From an uncultured Ignavibacterium sp. (lineage in GTDB: Bacteria > Bacteroidota > Ignavibacteria > Ignavibacteriales > Ignavibacteriaceae), in contig CAKZLD010000171.1 of NCBI GenBank assembly GCA_937125135.1, positions 1 to 35,877 of the forward strand: a stretch of 35,877 nucleotides of DNA, in the 5' to 3' direction. The stretch's first letter is position 1, and each line of letters starts with the position of its first letter. The notes beneath the pieces were generated by a model. It was not told the DNA's origin. It worked only from the letters and a program-made list of their open reading frames with translations, and did no database searches. Shown piece after piece: positions 9,415 to 17,802 of the stretch. Made by a program: the position numbers and the translations under genes.

Positions 9415-10074
9415 ATGCCTCTCAGAAAAACAAAAAGTGCAGATTTAATGGCAAAATACAAAAGAGTATTTGAGATAAGTTTAATCTTATCATTATTCTT
9501 AATGATTGTGGCCTTTAAATTTTTCCCTGATTTATCAGGTTCAGAGGTTAAATTAGAAGGACCTCAGGAGTTGTTTCAGGTAGAAGACATTCAGCAAACA
9601 AAGCAAGAGAATAGACCACCACCACCTCCAAAACCACCAATTCCTATTGAAGCCCCTTCAGATGAAGTTTTAGAAGATATTGAAATTGGTGAAACAGAAA
9701 TCGATCTAGGAGCTGAAATGCAAGCACCGCCTCCACCACCTAAAGAGGATAAAAAAATTGTAGAAGAAGAGCCGCAGTATTTTGTTGCTGTTGAAGAAAT
9801 GCCTGAACCAATTGGCGGTATATTGGCAATACAGCAGAAAATAATTTATCCTGAAATTGCTAAAAGAGCTGGTGTTGAAGGTAAAGTTTATGTTTTAGCT
9901 TTTGTTGATGAAAATGGTGATGTACGCGATGCTAAAATCATCAAAGGTATCGGTGCTGGTTGTGATGAAGCTGCATTAGAAGCTGTCAAAAAGACAAAAT
10001 TTAAACCCGGTAAGCAAAGAGGAAAACCAGTAAGAGTTCAAGTCTCAATTCCAGTTGTATTCAAATTGCAATAA
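9415..10074 (+). CDS. TonB family energy transducer
   Basis: Inner-membrane protein that transmits proton-motive force to outer-membrane TonB-dependent receptors. Layout: short cytoplasmic N-terminus, a single transmembrane helix at about 21-40, periplasmic proline-rich stretches (RPPPPPKPPIPIE near 66 and APPPPPK near 104), and a C-terminal TonB domain from about 140 to 219 (IYPEIAKRAGVEGKVYV, ALEAVKKTKFKPG, VQVSIPVVFKL). AAGGAG lies 6 nt before the ATG. No exbB or exbD is adjacent, so it must use a complex encoded elsewhere. It may serve the receptor at 28475, but that is inference. A terminator follows at once, so it is probably monocistronic. Confidence 0.9.
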   Translation: MPLRKTKSADLMAKYKRVFEISLILSLFLMIVAFKFFPDLSGSEVKLEGPQELFQVEDIQQTKQENRPPPPPKPPIPIEAPSDEVLEDIEIGETEIDLGAEMQAPPPPPKEDKKIVEEEPQYFVAVEEMPEPIGGILAIQQKIIYPEIAKRAGVEGKVYVLAFVDENGDVRDAKIIKGIGAGCDEAALEAVKKTKFKPGKQRGKPVRVQVSIPVVFKLQ

Positions 10075-10099
10075 AAACTTTTAGAAGTTTTATAATACG

Positions 10100-10138
10100 A
10101 TGTCACACTCAGCTTGATTGCGTGTGACATTTTTTTTT
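10100..10138 (+). terminator. Rho-independent terminator after the tonB-like gene
   Basis: The 9-bp stem ATGTCACAC / GTGTGACAT with a 13-nt loop is followed by a run of nine T. It lies 25 nt after the stop of the TonB-like gene and isolates it from the NusG paralogue downstream. Confidence 0.85.
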
Positions 10139-10166
10139 ACATCATTAAATAATTTAAAATTCAGAC

Positions 10167-10736
10167 ATGATAGAAAAAAAGTTTTGGTATGTTCTTTACA
10201 CAAAGCCTAATCAGGAAAAAAAAGCAAAAGAGCAATTAGATAAATTATGTATAGAAAATTATCTCGCTACAATTAGAAGAAATAAAGTATGGAGTGACAG
10301 GATTAAAATAGTTGATGAAGTATTATTAAAAAGTTATATCTTCATTTGCGGCGATGAATCAGACAGACTTCAGGCTCTTGAACTACCATCAATCGTGAGA
10401 TGCCTTTTTGATAGAGGCAAAATAGCAATCGTTCCTGATTGGCAAATTCAAAATCTTAAAATATTTTTATCGAAAGCAGAGAATGTTTTCGTTTCAGCCG
10501 GAAAATTAGAGGGCAGGAAAGTTTTAGTAAAGGATGGTCCTTTTGCGGGAATTATTGGTACAATTCAAAAACATCTGAATAGAAACTATTTGTCCATAAC
10601 GCTCGATTTTGTAAACAGAACAATAACTACTCAACTTCCTGAAGACTCAGTTCAGTTCATTGAGTCGTTTAGTGAGATGCTTGAAGAGACATCTTTATCG
10701 GAAAATAAATTAACTGAAAAGTTTCTATCTATTTAA
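10167..10736 (+). CDS. Specialised NusG paralogue (UpxY/LoaP-type transcription antiterminator)
   Basis: Protein of 189 residues with an NGN domain at the N-terminus (KFWYVLYTKPNQEKKAKEQL, then SYIFI and the strand IVRCLF) and a KOW motif at about 113-145 (GRKVLVKDGPFAGIIGTIQ). This is the architecture of NusG-like factors that bind RNA polymerase. The divergent N-terminal domain and extended tail resemble the UpxY family, whose members promote read-through of long capsule or exopolysaccharide operons. No such operon lies downstream: the next gene is convergent and its stop is only 1 nt away. So the target must be elsewhere. No good ribosome-binding site is visible. Confidence 0.82.
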   Translation: MIEKKFWYVLYTKPNQEKKAKEQLDKLCIENYLATIRRNKVWSDRIKIVDEVLLKSYIFICGDESDRLQALELPSIVRCLFDRGKIAIVPDWQIQNLKIFLSKAENVFVSAGKLEGRKVLVKDGPFAGIIGTIQKHLNRNYLSITLDFVNRTITTQLPEDSVQFIESFSEMLEETSLSENKLTEKFLSI

Positions 10737-10737
10737 T

Positions 10738-11928
10738 CTATTTGTAAAATTGATTATCAAGAATTTGTTCGATTCCATTTTGACCAATCGAGTTCAGAAT
10801 TCTTTTCGCTCTTATGAAACTTTTCTTGCGGTCTTCACTGTAATAAGTTTTTGATTTGTTGAAACTGTTGACTCTTACTCTGCCAGCAGCATGGATAAAA
10901 TCACCATCACCGATATAAATTGCAACGTGAGTAATTCTTTCTTTTTTATTCCCTTCTGCTTTTGTACCAAAAAATAATAAATCTCCGGGTTGAAAACTCT
11001 CCCACGAGTCTATTGCTTCTACTAATTTTCCTGTATTAACTTGCTGAGAAGCATCACGTTGCAGAACAATTCCATTAAGAAAATATACCGTTTTAGTAAA
11101 ACCGCTGCAATCCATTCCTTTTGATGATGTCCCTCCCCAAAGATACGGTACACCCATAAATTTGAACGCTGTTTTTAGAATTGACTCACCATCAGGATTG
11201 AGACGATTATACCAATCTATAAATTTTTCGGATTCAGATTTAGATACAAAAGCAATTCTTCCATCAGGAAATTCAACTTTATAAAATTCACTTTCTTCAT
11301 TTAATAACTTTAATAAATTTCCGACAACAAGATCAGAAATGTGTTGTGAATTATTGTCCGGAGATTCATAAGCCCAACCGAATTCTTTTGTGTAGATAAT
11401 TTTTTCAGATTTTTTCCAGTCAGTCCAAGTAGATTCATTCATTATTTGAAAACCGTCATCATCAAGCCAAGAAATATATTTATCTGGTGTTTGAACTAAG
11501 TAAAAACCACCTTTACCTTTTTTAATAACTTTAATTGGAGTTCCGAGTAATGCTTGAGTGGAAAGCTCTGCTGCATTTTCGGGATTACTTCTTAGGTTTG
11601 CAACCGAAAGATTAATTATTCCGTAAATTTTATCTCCAAGTAGTGTTGATGGAAGAACTTCAACACTATCTTCATATATCAAACCTTCACCGTCTAGTTT
11701 TTGAATTAAATAATCTTTTGCTTCCTTAAGATTCGTCTCACCTTTGATATAAAATTTTTTGCCAATCTTTTCCAATTGAACATCAAATAAAGCTGTTCGT
11801 TTATCAGGTGCATACAGATTTTTTACTTCAATGATTATTGATTTTATCTTTTCAATTTGTGGATCAACTTGTGCCATATTTTTACTCAATGAAAAAAATA
11901 TTAGAAAAATTACTATTAAAAACTTCAT
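10738..11928 (-). CDS. Exported SH3-domain NlpC/P60 family peptidase
   Basis: Signal peptide at residues 1-19 (MKFLIVIFLIFFSLSKNMAQ), then two bacterial SH3-like domains (about 100-160, with NLSVANLRSNPENAAEL, and about 165-235) and a C-terminal NlpC/P60 domain from about 247. Catalytic C274 (GMDCSGF) and H334 (THVAIYIGDGDF) are visible, with a second conserved His at 346. The layout matches gamma-D-glutamyl-diamino acid endopeptidases of the YkfC type that act on peptidoglycan stem peptides. The start codon overlaps the stop of the upstream transglutaminase-like gene by one base (TAATG on the minus strand), so the pair is translationally coupled. Substrate is inferred. Confidence 0.88.
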   Translation of the reverse strand: MKFLIVIFLIFFSLSKNMAQVDPQIEKIKSIIIEVKNLYAPDKRTALFDVQLEKIGKKFYIKGETNLKEAKDYLIQKLDGEGLIYEDSVEVLPSTLLGDKIYGIINLSVANLRSNPENAAELSTQALLGTPIKVIKKGKGGFYLVQTPDKYISWLDDDGFQIMNESTWTDWKKSEKIIYTKEFGWAYESPDNNSQHISDLVVGNLLKLLNEESEFYKVEFPDGRIAFVSKSESEKFIDWYNRLNPDGESILKTAFKFMGVPYLWGGTSSKGMDCSGFTKTVYFLNGIVLQRDASQQVNTGKLVEAIDSWESFQPGDLLFFGTKAEGNKKERITHVAIYIGDGDFIHAAGRVRVNSFNKSKTYYSEDRKKSFIRAKRILNSIGQNGIEQILDNQFYK

Positions 11929-13364
11929 TAATTCTCTCTTTCAGTTTGTTCAAAATATTCAACTTCCATTTTGTATTTCCATTTATCGAAATAAATATTA
12001 CCGCCTCTCCATTCTAATTCACCTCTTTGAAAATCAACTGTTTCACTTCGTGGAAAAATTTTAGCGGGGAAAAGAGGAGAGGAATAATCATCATTAGTAA
12101 TCAGATGAAAAGCATCCGTGCTGCCAAAAAAGAAATATTTCTCTTCTTCATTTTCAGATTGAACTAAACCGAATGATTGATCAACCGGCAACCAACCATA
12201 TCCTTCGAAATAAATTTCACACCAATCGTGAAGGTTCACTTCATTCGGATGAAGCATCCAACCACTTTGCCATTTTGTTGGAATTCCATTGTATCTGCAT
12301 AATGTCATAAAAAGCAATGTTTTTATTCCACAATCTCCGTGCATTCTACTAATGCAGTAATCTGATATATTTTCTATTGTGGAATATTCTCTTGCACCAG
12401 CCCAAGGAATATTATCTGAAATCCACGTGAAAATTTTTCTTGCAATCAAATATGGATTTTTCTCATCACCAACAATTCTCTTTGAAAGCTCTTTAATTTT
12501 ATCTGTAAAAACAATGTGCGGAAATCTTTCTTTTGTGAATGTTTTATATAAACCTGATTCTTTGTTATAAGGTTTGATAGTATTCAAATCTATTGAATTA
12601 ACTTCTGCATAAGAAGTAATTTCCAATACCATATTAAAAATTGTTGGTTGATTTTCCTGAACAACTTTTTCTAAATAAATCGTTCTCTGTTGGTTGTCAT
12701 TACTTGCAATTACATATTCATCTGCATTTATTCCGAGCAGTTTAATTTCAGTCTGCCTTTCGCGACCTTCCCTGGGAAATGGAAGCCAACATCGAACAAT
12801 TTCTCCGTGCGGTATAGAATTCTCGAGCAAAGTTACTGTATAATTTAATCTCATAGTTAATGGGTTTACGAACTTTGAGTTTTTTACTTTTGATTCCTGA
12901 ATAACTTTCGGTACGTAACTCTCTAAAAAAATATCGAGCGGATCTTTATAAGGTCCATCAACTGATTCTTTCTGTTTTTTTGCTTCTTTATTTATTCTGA
13001 AAAGATTTGAAGCGGCTCTTGAGAAATACCATTTTTGACCATCAATTACTTTAAATTCAAGTGAACCATCATCTTCCCACTTTTTCAAATATGTTTCATC
13101 TGCCTGAGGGTAATATCTTCTAACGTATTTCAGAATATCTTCCGATGTTTTATTGAAATCTTTCCTTATCCTATCTAATCTTTCTTTTTCGAATTGAAGC
13201 TGGAAGATGTCATCATAAAGTAGATTTTGTGTTTGTAATTTTTCATCAATTAAACGAATTGCATTTGTGAATTCACCCGAAGTAACAAGTTTATTTATAT
13301 CATCGAATTTTGTTTGAGATAAAATGAGAGAAGAAATCATAATTATTAAAAATATTGTTTTCAT
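11928..13364 (-). CDS. Exported transglutaminase-like protein
   Basis: I chose the second Met (13364) over the ORF-track start (13376): it puts the signal peptide MKTIFLIIMISSLILSQ at the very N-terminus, and GGAA lies just upstream. The 478 residues include a helical N-terminal region and a transglutaminase core with the cysteine-protease-like triad C345 (GDCGIKT), H379 (NLHDWCEIYF) and D395 (WLPVDQSFG). Such proteins cleave or cross-link peptide bonds outside the cytoplasm. The substrate cannot be read from the sequence. Its one-base overlap with the NlpC/P60 gene suggests joint work on cell-wall peptides or protein fragments. Confidence 0.82.
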   Translation of the reverse strand: MKTIFLIIMISSLILSQTKFDDINKLVTSGEFTNAIRLIDEKLQTQNLLYDDIFQLQFEKERLDRIRKDFNKTSEDILKYVRRYYPQADETYLKKWEDDGSLEFKVIDGQKWYFSRAASNLFRINKEAKKQKESVDGPYKDPLDIFLESYVPKVIQESKVKNSKFVNPLTMRLNYTVTLLENSIPHGEIVRCWLPFPREGRERQTEIKLLGINADEYVIASNDNQQRTIYLEKVVQENQPTIFNMVLEITSYAEVNSIDLNTIKPYNKESGLYKTFTKERFPHIVFTDKIKELSKRIVGDEKNPYLIARKIFTWISDNIPWAGAREYSTIENISDYCISRMHGDCGIKTLLFMTLCRYNGIPTKWQSGWMLHPNEVNLHDWCEIYFEGYGWLPVDQSFGLVQSENEEEKYFFFGSTDAFHLITNDDYSSPLFPAKIFPRSETVDFQRGELEWRGGNIYFDKWKYKMEVEYFEQTEREN

Positions 13365-13501
13365 ATAAGTTTCCATTTAGAAAGAAAATTCTTGAATTCA
13401 ACTAACGTAAAATTAAGACAAAATATTTTATCTTTTTTTATGTGGATGAATTTAATATGAATCTAACTAATCGAGACGAGTTATTGTTTAAAAATATTAC
13501 T

Positions 13502-13509
13502 TATTTTTG
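13502..13509 (+). promoter_or_regulatory. Putative -7 element for the acyltransferase-lipocalin pair
   Basis: TATTTTTG fits the Bacteroidota -7 consensus TAnnTTTG. It is 16 nt before the GGAG ribosome-binding site at 13525-13528, which precedes the ATG at 13534. No perfect TTTG -33 box is found at 19 nt, so this is a weaker call than the one at 197-227. Confidence 0.35.
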
Positions 13510-13533
13510 AGCAGTTATTATTTTGGAGAAAAA

Positions 13534-14670
13534 ATGAAGCTGTCTGAAAGATTAGTGTCTCTCGATGTTTTCAGAGGGATAACTATTATGGGAATGATAT
13601 TGGTAAATAATCCTGGAACTTGGAGTGCAGTTTATCCTCAATTACTTCACGCTGAATGGCATGGTTGTACTTTCACAGATTTAATTTTTCCTTTCTTTCT
13701 TTTTATCGTTGGTGTAGCTATTTCATACTCTCTATCAAATCGAAAAGCTCAGGGTGGAAGTATGAAGTCTTTGTACCTAAATATTATAAGAAGAAGTTTA
13801 ATTCTTTTTTTATTGGGTTTAATACTTAATGGTTTTCCTTTCGGATTATTATTTGGACATAATTTTTCTTGGGAAACATTTAGAATTCCAGGTGTGCTTC
13901 AAAGAATTTCAATCGTTTATTGCATCTCTGCATTTTTATTTTTAAGTACATCAACGAAATTTCAATATTGGTTTACAGGCATTATCTTATTGACTTATAC
14001 TGCGTTGATGAGTTTTGTTCCTGTACCCGGAGTTGGATATGCGAACTTCGAACCTGGTAAAAATTTATCAGCATGGATTGACCAAATAATTTTAGGCTCA
14101 CATCTCTGGAGTGAAACAAAATTGTGGGATCCCGAAGGAATTCTTTCAACTTTACCAGCAATTAGTTCAGCAATGATTGGAATTTTTACAGGTAATTGGT
14201 TAAGAAAAGAATCTGAGCCAAAAGAAAAAGTTGTGTATCTCTTTATTTGGGCTAATGTTCTTATGCTTGCTGGCTGGATTTGGAGTTTCTGGTTTCCATT
14301 GAATAAAAATATTTGGACGAGTTCTTATGTCTTATATACTGCAGGATTAGCATTACATTTTCTTGCATTCTGTTACTGGTTTATTGATATTAAAAAAATA
14401 ACCTGGTGGACAAAACCATTTCTTGTTTATGGAATGAATGCGATAACTGTTTTCTTTTTATCTGGAATTATTGGAAGAGTTATTTATCTTGTTAAATGGA
14501 CAACGGAAGATGGGAAAGTATTTACCATTAAATCATACATTTATGAAACGTTCTTTTTATCCTGGTTAGAACCAATTAATGCTTCGCTCGGTTTTGCAAT
14601 ATTTTATATATTGTTTTGGCTTGGTTTAATGTGGATTTTATATGCGAAGAAAATTTTTATAAAGGTTTGA
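13534..14670 (+). CDS. Membrane acyltransferase of the HGSNAT / COG4299 family
   Basis: Polytopic inner-membrane protein of 378 residues with about ten hydrophobic segments. Family marks are LDVFRGITIMGMILVNNPG near the start and HAEWHGCTFTDLIFPFFLF, in which the conserved His of the heparan-alpha-glucosaminide N-acetyltransferase family lies. Such proteins move acetyl groups across the membrane onto sugar amines. The bacterial substrate is usually unknown. The ORF track begins at a TTG (13507). The ATG at 13534 is better, since GGAG stands 5 nt before it and the protein then starts MKLSERLVSLDV. The lipocalin gene begins 1 nt after its stop. Confidence 0.82.
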   Translation: MKLSERLVSLDVFRGITIMGMILVNNPGTWSAVYPQLLHAEWHGCTFTDLIFPFFLFIVGVAISYSLSNRKAQGGSMKSLYLNIIRRSLILFLLGLILNGFPFGLLFGHNFSWETFRIPGVLQRISIVYCISAFLFLSTSTKFQYWFTGIILLTYTALMSFVPVPGVGYANFEPGKNLSAWIDQIILGSHLWSETKLWDPEGILSTLPAISSAMIGIFTGNWLRKESEPKEKVVYLFIWANVLMLAGWIWSFWFPLNKNIWTSSYVLYTAGLALHFLAFCYWFIDIKKITWWTKPFLVYGMNAITVFFLSGIIGRVIYLVKWTTEDGKVFTIKSYIYETFFLSWLEPINASLGFAIFYILFWLGLMWILYAKKIFIKV

Positions 14671-14671
14671 C

Positions 14672-15181
14672 ATGAAATACTTATTAATTTGTGCTCTATC
14701 TTCAATTTCAATTTATGCTCAATCATCTGTGCCAAAAACGGTTGATTATGTCGATTTGAAAAAATATGTTGGATTGTGGTATGAAGTAGCAAAAATTCCA
14801 AATCGGTTTCAGAGTGAGTGTGTTAAAGAAACGACTGCAAAATATACATTGAAGGCAAACGGTGAAATTGAAGTAATCAATTCCTGCATTGATGAAAAGG
14901 GAAAAATAAAAAAAACTGAAGGTGTTGCGAGAATAGTAGATAATAAAACTAATGCTAAACTCGATGTCAGTTTCTTCAGCATACTTGGTTGGAGACCAAT
15001 CTGGGGAGATTACTGGATAATTGGATTAGATGAAAACTATCAATGGGCAATTGTTGGAACCCCGAGTAGAAAATATGGTTGGATATTAGCTAGAAAACCT
15101 CAACTCGATAATGGAACTCTCGAAAAGATATTTATGATTTTGAAAGAGCAAGGATATAATCCTAAAGATTTTGAGTTTTAG
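14672..15181 (+). CDS. Bacterial lipocalin (Blc type)
   Basis: Exported 169-residue beta-barrel protein that binds lipid-like ligands. It has a signal peptide (about 1-17) and the lipocalin GxW motif in VGLWYEVAKIPNRFQ near residue 33. The later strands are family-typical too (GDYWIIGLDENYQWAIVGTP). E. coli Blc is an outer-membrane lipoprotein, but I see no lipobox cysteine here, so it may be periplasmic or secreted. The gene lies 1 nt after the acyltransferase stop. The pairing suggests a role in membrane lipid turnover or transport, by inference only. Confidence 0.9.
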   Translation: MKYLLICALSSISIYAQSSVPKTVDYVDLKKYVGLWYEVAKIPNRFQSECVKETTAKYTLKANGEIEVINSCIDEKGKIKKTEGVARIVDNKTNAKLDVSFFSILGWRPIWGDYWIIGLDENYQWAIVGTPSRKYGWILARKPQLDNGTLEKIFMILKEQGYNPKDFEF

Positions 15182-15194
15182 TCAACTGCAAGAG

Positions 15195-15540
15195 TTATTT
15201 AATTTGCAAATAAATCACATTCCCATCAAAATCAGTTGCGATTAAATTATTTTTATTAATTACTGTAACAGTATTTACAAATTCATTACTGATTCTATAC
15301 TTCCATATTATTTTACCATCGTTTGAAGAAAGAGCTTAAATAACACCATTTTTATTAGGATAGAAAAACTTTCCATCCTTCTCAATAATTTGAGCAAAAC
15401 TTATATCAAATCCAAAACCACAATTTGTAATCCAAAGAGGTTCTTCCAACTTAAAACGTTCATCAATTATAATTAACGAATTGCCATTTTTAATTTGATT
15501 AATCAAATCATCGTAATCAAGATTTACTTAGTGCTTTCAT
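15195..15540 (-). pseudogene. Decayed beta-propeller (PQQ-repeat-like) gene fragment
   Basis: The minus strand of this apparently non-coding gap reads as a coherent protein from 15527 to the stop at 15195-15197, interrupted by one in-frame TAA at 15336-15338. The text after the stop, ALSSNDGKIIWKYRI, and the end NNLIATDFDGNVIYLQIK are typical of PQQ-type or quinoprotein-like propeller blades. An ATG at 15538-15540 in another frame (MKALSK) could be the old start, needing a one-base frameshift to join. No ORF-track entry covers it. A full propeller needs far more residues, so this is either a fragment of a larger lost gene or a short degenerate one. The stop could in principle be a sequencing error, but the two lesions together favour decay. 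Confidence 0.6.
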
Positions 15541-15639
15541 TTAAGTTCTTTATTATAGTTTGTAAGTCTTAAGTTTTGAATAATTCCAAATAATAAATTT
15601 TTTACAATAAATGACGTTTTATAGTAGTGATAAACTATT

Positions 15640-15647
15640 TATATTTG
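15640..15647 (+). promoter_or_regulatory. Putative -7 element upstream of lpd
   Basis: TATATTTG matches TAnnTTTG. Nineteen nt upstream is TTTT (15617-15620), a one-mismatch -33 box. The expected transcript start is about 28 nt before the lpd ATG. It would drive the lipoate and 2-oxoacid dehydrogenase operon. Confidence 0.5.
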
Positions 15648-15681
15648 AACACAAATTATTAACTAATCGGATAAATATTGT

Positions 15682-17085
15682 ATGGCAAATCAATATCAAA
15701 TTGCTGTTTTGGGTGGAGGACCTGGTGGTTATGTCGCTGCTATCCGAGCAGGTCAATTGGGTTTTAAGACTGTTGTGATAGATAAAGATAACTTAGGTGG
15801 AATTTGCTTGAATTGGGGTTGTATTCCAACAAAATCTCTATTAAAAAACGCTGAAATTTATGATAATCTCAAAAATCACGGCAAAGATTTTGGAATTTAT
15901 GCGAAGGATCTTACTTTCAAATTTGAGGAAATAATTAAAAGAAGTCGTAACATTTCAGACAAAATTACCAAAAATGTTGAAATGCTTGTTAAAAAAAACA
16001 AAGTTGATAGAATAAGAGGATTTGGAAAATTAGCAAGTAAGAATGAAATTGAAATTTTCGATGAATCAGGTAAAAAAACTCAATCAATAAGTGCTGATAA
16101 TATAATAATCTCTACAGGAGCAAGACCTCGAACAATTCCTCAAATTCCAGTTGATAAGAAAAATATTATAACAAGCACAGAAGCAATGATATTAGAAAAA
16201 CTTCCGAAAGATTTAATAGTAATTGGTGCTGGTGCTATCGGAGTTGAATTCGCTTATTTTTATAGTGTACTTGGGACAAAGGTTACGATAATAGAAATGC
16301 TTGATAACATTTTGCCAATTGAAGATGTTGAAGTTTCTCAGGCTCTTGAGAAAAATTTTAAGAAAAGAGGAATTGATGTTTATACAAAAACCACCGTTGA
16401 AAAAGCAGAGATAAAAAATGATAAAGTCGTCGTTTCAATTAATCAAAACAATGTTAGAAAAGAATTGACTGCCGAAAAAGTGCTTAATGCAATTGGAGTA
16501 GTTGGTAATGTTGAAGGTATTGGACTTGAAGAATTAGGAATTGAAATTATTAAAAATCATATTAAAGTTGATAAGAATACTTACCAAACAAATATTCCCG
16601 GAATTTATGCAATAGGAGATGTGATTGGTCCGCCTTGGTTAGCTCACGTTGCAAGTGCAGAAGCTATTCATTGTGTTGAAACGATAAAAGGCATTAAGAA
16701 TCATCCAATTGATTATGACAACATTCCAGGTTGCACATATTGTCAACCGCAAGTAGCAAGTGTTGGTTTGACAGAGCAAAAATGTAAGGAACATGGAATT
16801 CAGTATAAAGTTGGAAAATTTCCTTTTATGGCAAGCGGAAAAGCATTTGCAATCGGTGAAAGAGAAGGATTTGTAAAACTTATATTTGATGAAAAATATG
16901 GTGAGTTACTCGGAGCTCATATCATTGGAAGTGAAGCTACTGAAATGATTGCTGAATTAGTCCTTGCTCGTTCGCACGGTGCAACTGCTCATTCGATCAT
17001 AAAGACAATCCACGCTCATCCCACTTTGTCGGAATCAATTATGGAAGCTGCAGCTAATTCACTAAATGAATCAATTCATATTTAA
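15682..17085 (+). CDS. lpd: Dihydrolipoyl dehydrogenase (E3)
   Basis: Flavoprotein that reoxidises the dihydrolipoyl arms of 2-oxoacid dehydrogenase complexes and reduces NAD+. It has 467 residues. The FAD-binding motif VLGGGPGGYVAAIRAG is at 9-24, the redox-active disulfide C42/C47 in GGICLNWGCIPTKSLL, the NAD-binding fold at about 178-205 (VIGAGAIGVEFAYFY), and the active-site HAHPTLSESIMEAA near 446. It is the first gene of a five-gene run (lpd-lipB-E1-E2-lipA) and so is probably the E3 of this very complex, although one E3 often serves several. Confidence 0.96.
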   Translation: MANQYQIAVLGGGPGGYVAAIRAGQLGFKTVVIDKDNLGGICLNWGCIPTKSLLKNAEIYDNLKNHGKDFGIYAKDLTFKFEEIIKRSRNISDKITKNVEMLVKKNKVDRIRGFGKLASKNEIEIFDESGKKTQSISADNIIISTGARPRTIPQIPVDKKNIITSTEAMILEKLPKDLIVIGAGAIGVEFAYFYSVLGTKVTIIEMLDNILPIEDVEVSQALEKNFKKRGIDVYTKTTVEKAEIKNDKVVVSINQNNVRKELTAEKVLNAIGVVGNVEGIGLEELGIEIIKNHIKVDKNTYQTNIPGIYAIGDVIGPPWLAHVASAEAIHCVETIKGIKNHPIDYDNIPGCTYCQPQVASVGLTEQKCKEHGIQYKVGKFPFMASGKAFAIGEREGFVKLIFDEKYGELLGAHIIGSEATEMIAELVLARSHGATAHSIIKTIHAHPTLSESIMEAAANSLNESIHI

Positions 17086-17097
17086 TCATTGAACCTG

Positions 17098-17802
17098 ATG
17101 AGCAGAATACTTAGATACTATAATTTAGATTTAATTGATTACAAAAAGGCTTGGGATTTACAATATCAAATTCATTCTTTAAGAGTAAATAATGAAATAG
17201 AGGATACTCTGTTTCTTCTTGAGCATCCTAACACCTACACTTTAGGAAAAACTGCGAACATAGAAAATCTAATCAGTGACGAAAACTTTCTTGAAAAAAA
17301 TTCTATCTCAGTTTTCAATATTGATAGAGGTGGAGATATAACATATCACGGTCCTGGTCAATTGGTAGGATATCCGATAATAAATTTATCAGATTGGTAT
17401 CAAGATTCTCATAAATATTTACGAGCTTTGGAAGAAGTTATTATAAAAGTTTGTAAAGATTATGGGCTCACAGCAGAGAGAAATGAGAATTATACCGGGG
17501 TTTGGGTTGGTGATAGTAAGATTGCTGCAATCGGAATAAAAATTAGTCGTTGGGTTACAATGCACGGATTTGCTTTTAATGTCACCACTGATTTAAGTCT
17601 TTTCAAAGGAATAATTCCTTGTGGTATTTCTGATAAAGCTGTTACATCTTTGGAAAAAGAGCTTGGAGTTTCAATCAAAGTTTCTGAAGTGAAAGAAAAA
17701 GTTATCACACATTTTCAAGAAGTATTTAATTACGAATCAATAATCATTGATGAAATTAGAAATCTTAATCAAAAAATTTTTGAGGAAATAAAAGGATACT
17801 GA
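17098..17802 (+). CDS. lipB: Lipoyl(octanoyl) transferase
   Basis: Transfers octanoate from octanoyl-ACP to the lipoyl-domain lysine of E2, the first step of lipoate assembly. Signatures are LLEHPNTYTLGK, RGGDITYHGPGQLVGYPI, and the catalytic pair C175 (IIPCGI) and K148 (IAAIGIKISRW). I prefer the ATG at 17098 (234 residues, MSRILRYYN) to the TTG at 17089 used in the ORF track. The ATG is 12 nt after the lpd stop. The gene ends in TGATG, overlapping the E1 start by one base. Together with lipA downstream, it makes lipoate from endogenous octanoate. Confidence 0.95.
   Translation: MSRILRYYNLDLIDYKKAWDLQYQIHSLRVNNEIEDTLFLLEHPNTYTLGKTANIENLISDENFLEKNSISVFNIDRGGDITYHGPGQLVGYPIINLSDWYQDSHKYLRALEEVIIKVCKDYGLTAERNENYTGVWVGDSKIAAIGIKISRWVTMHGFAFNVTTDLSLFKGIIPCGISDKAVTSLEKELGVSIKVSEVKEKVITHFQEVFNYESIIIDEIRNLNQKIFEEIKGY

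Noticed and set aside
15182-15220. Possible terminator TTATTT-N7-AAATAA after the lipocalin gene
   Set aside because: The stem has only six A-T pairs and no T run, so it would not be a stable terminator.
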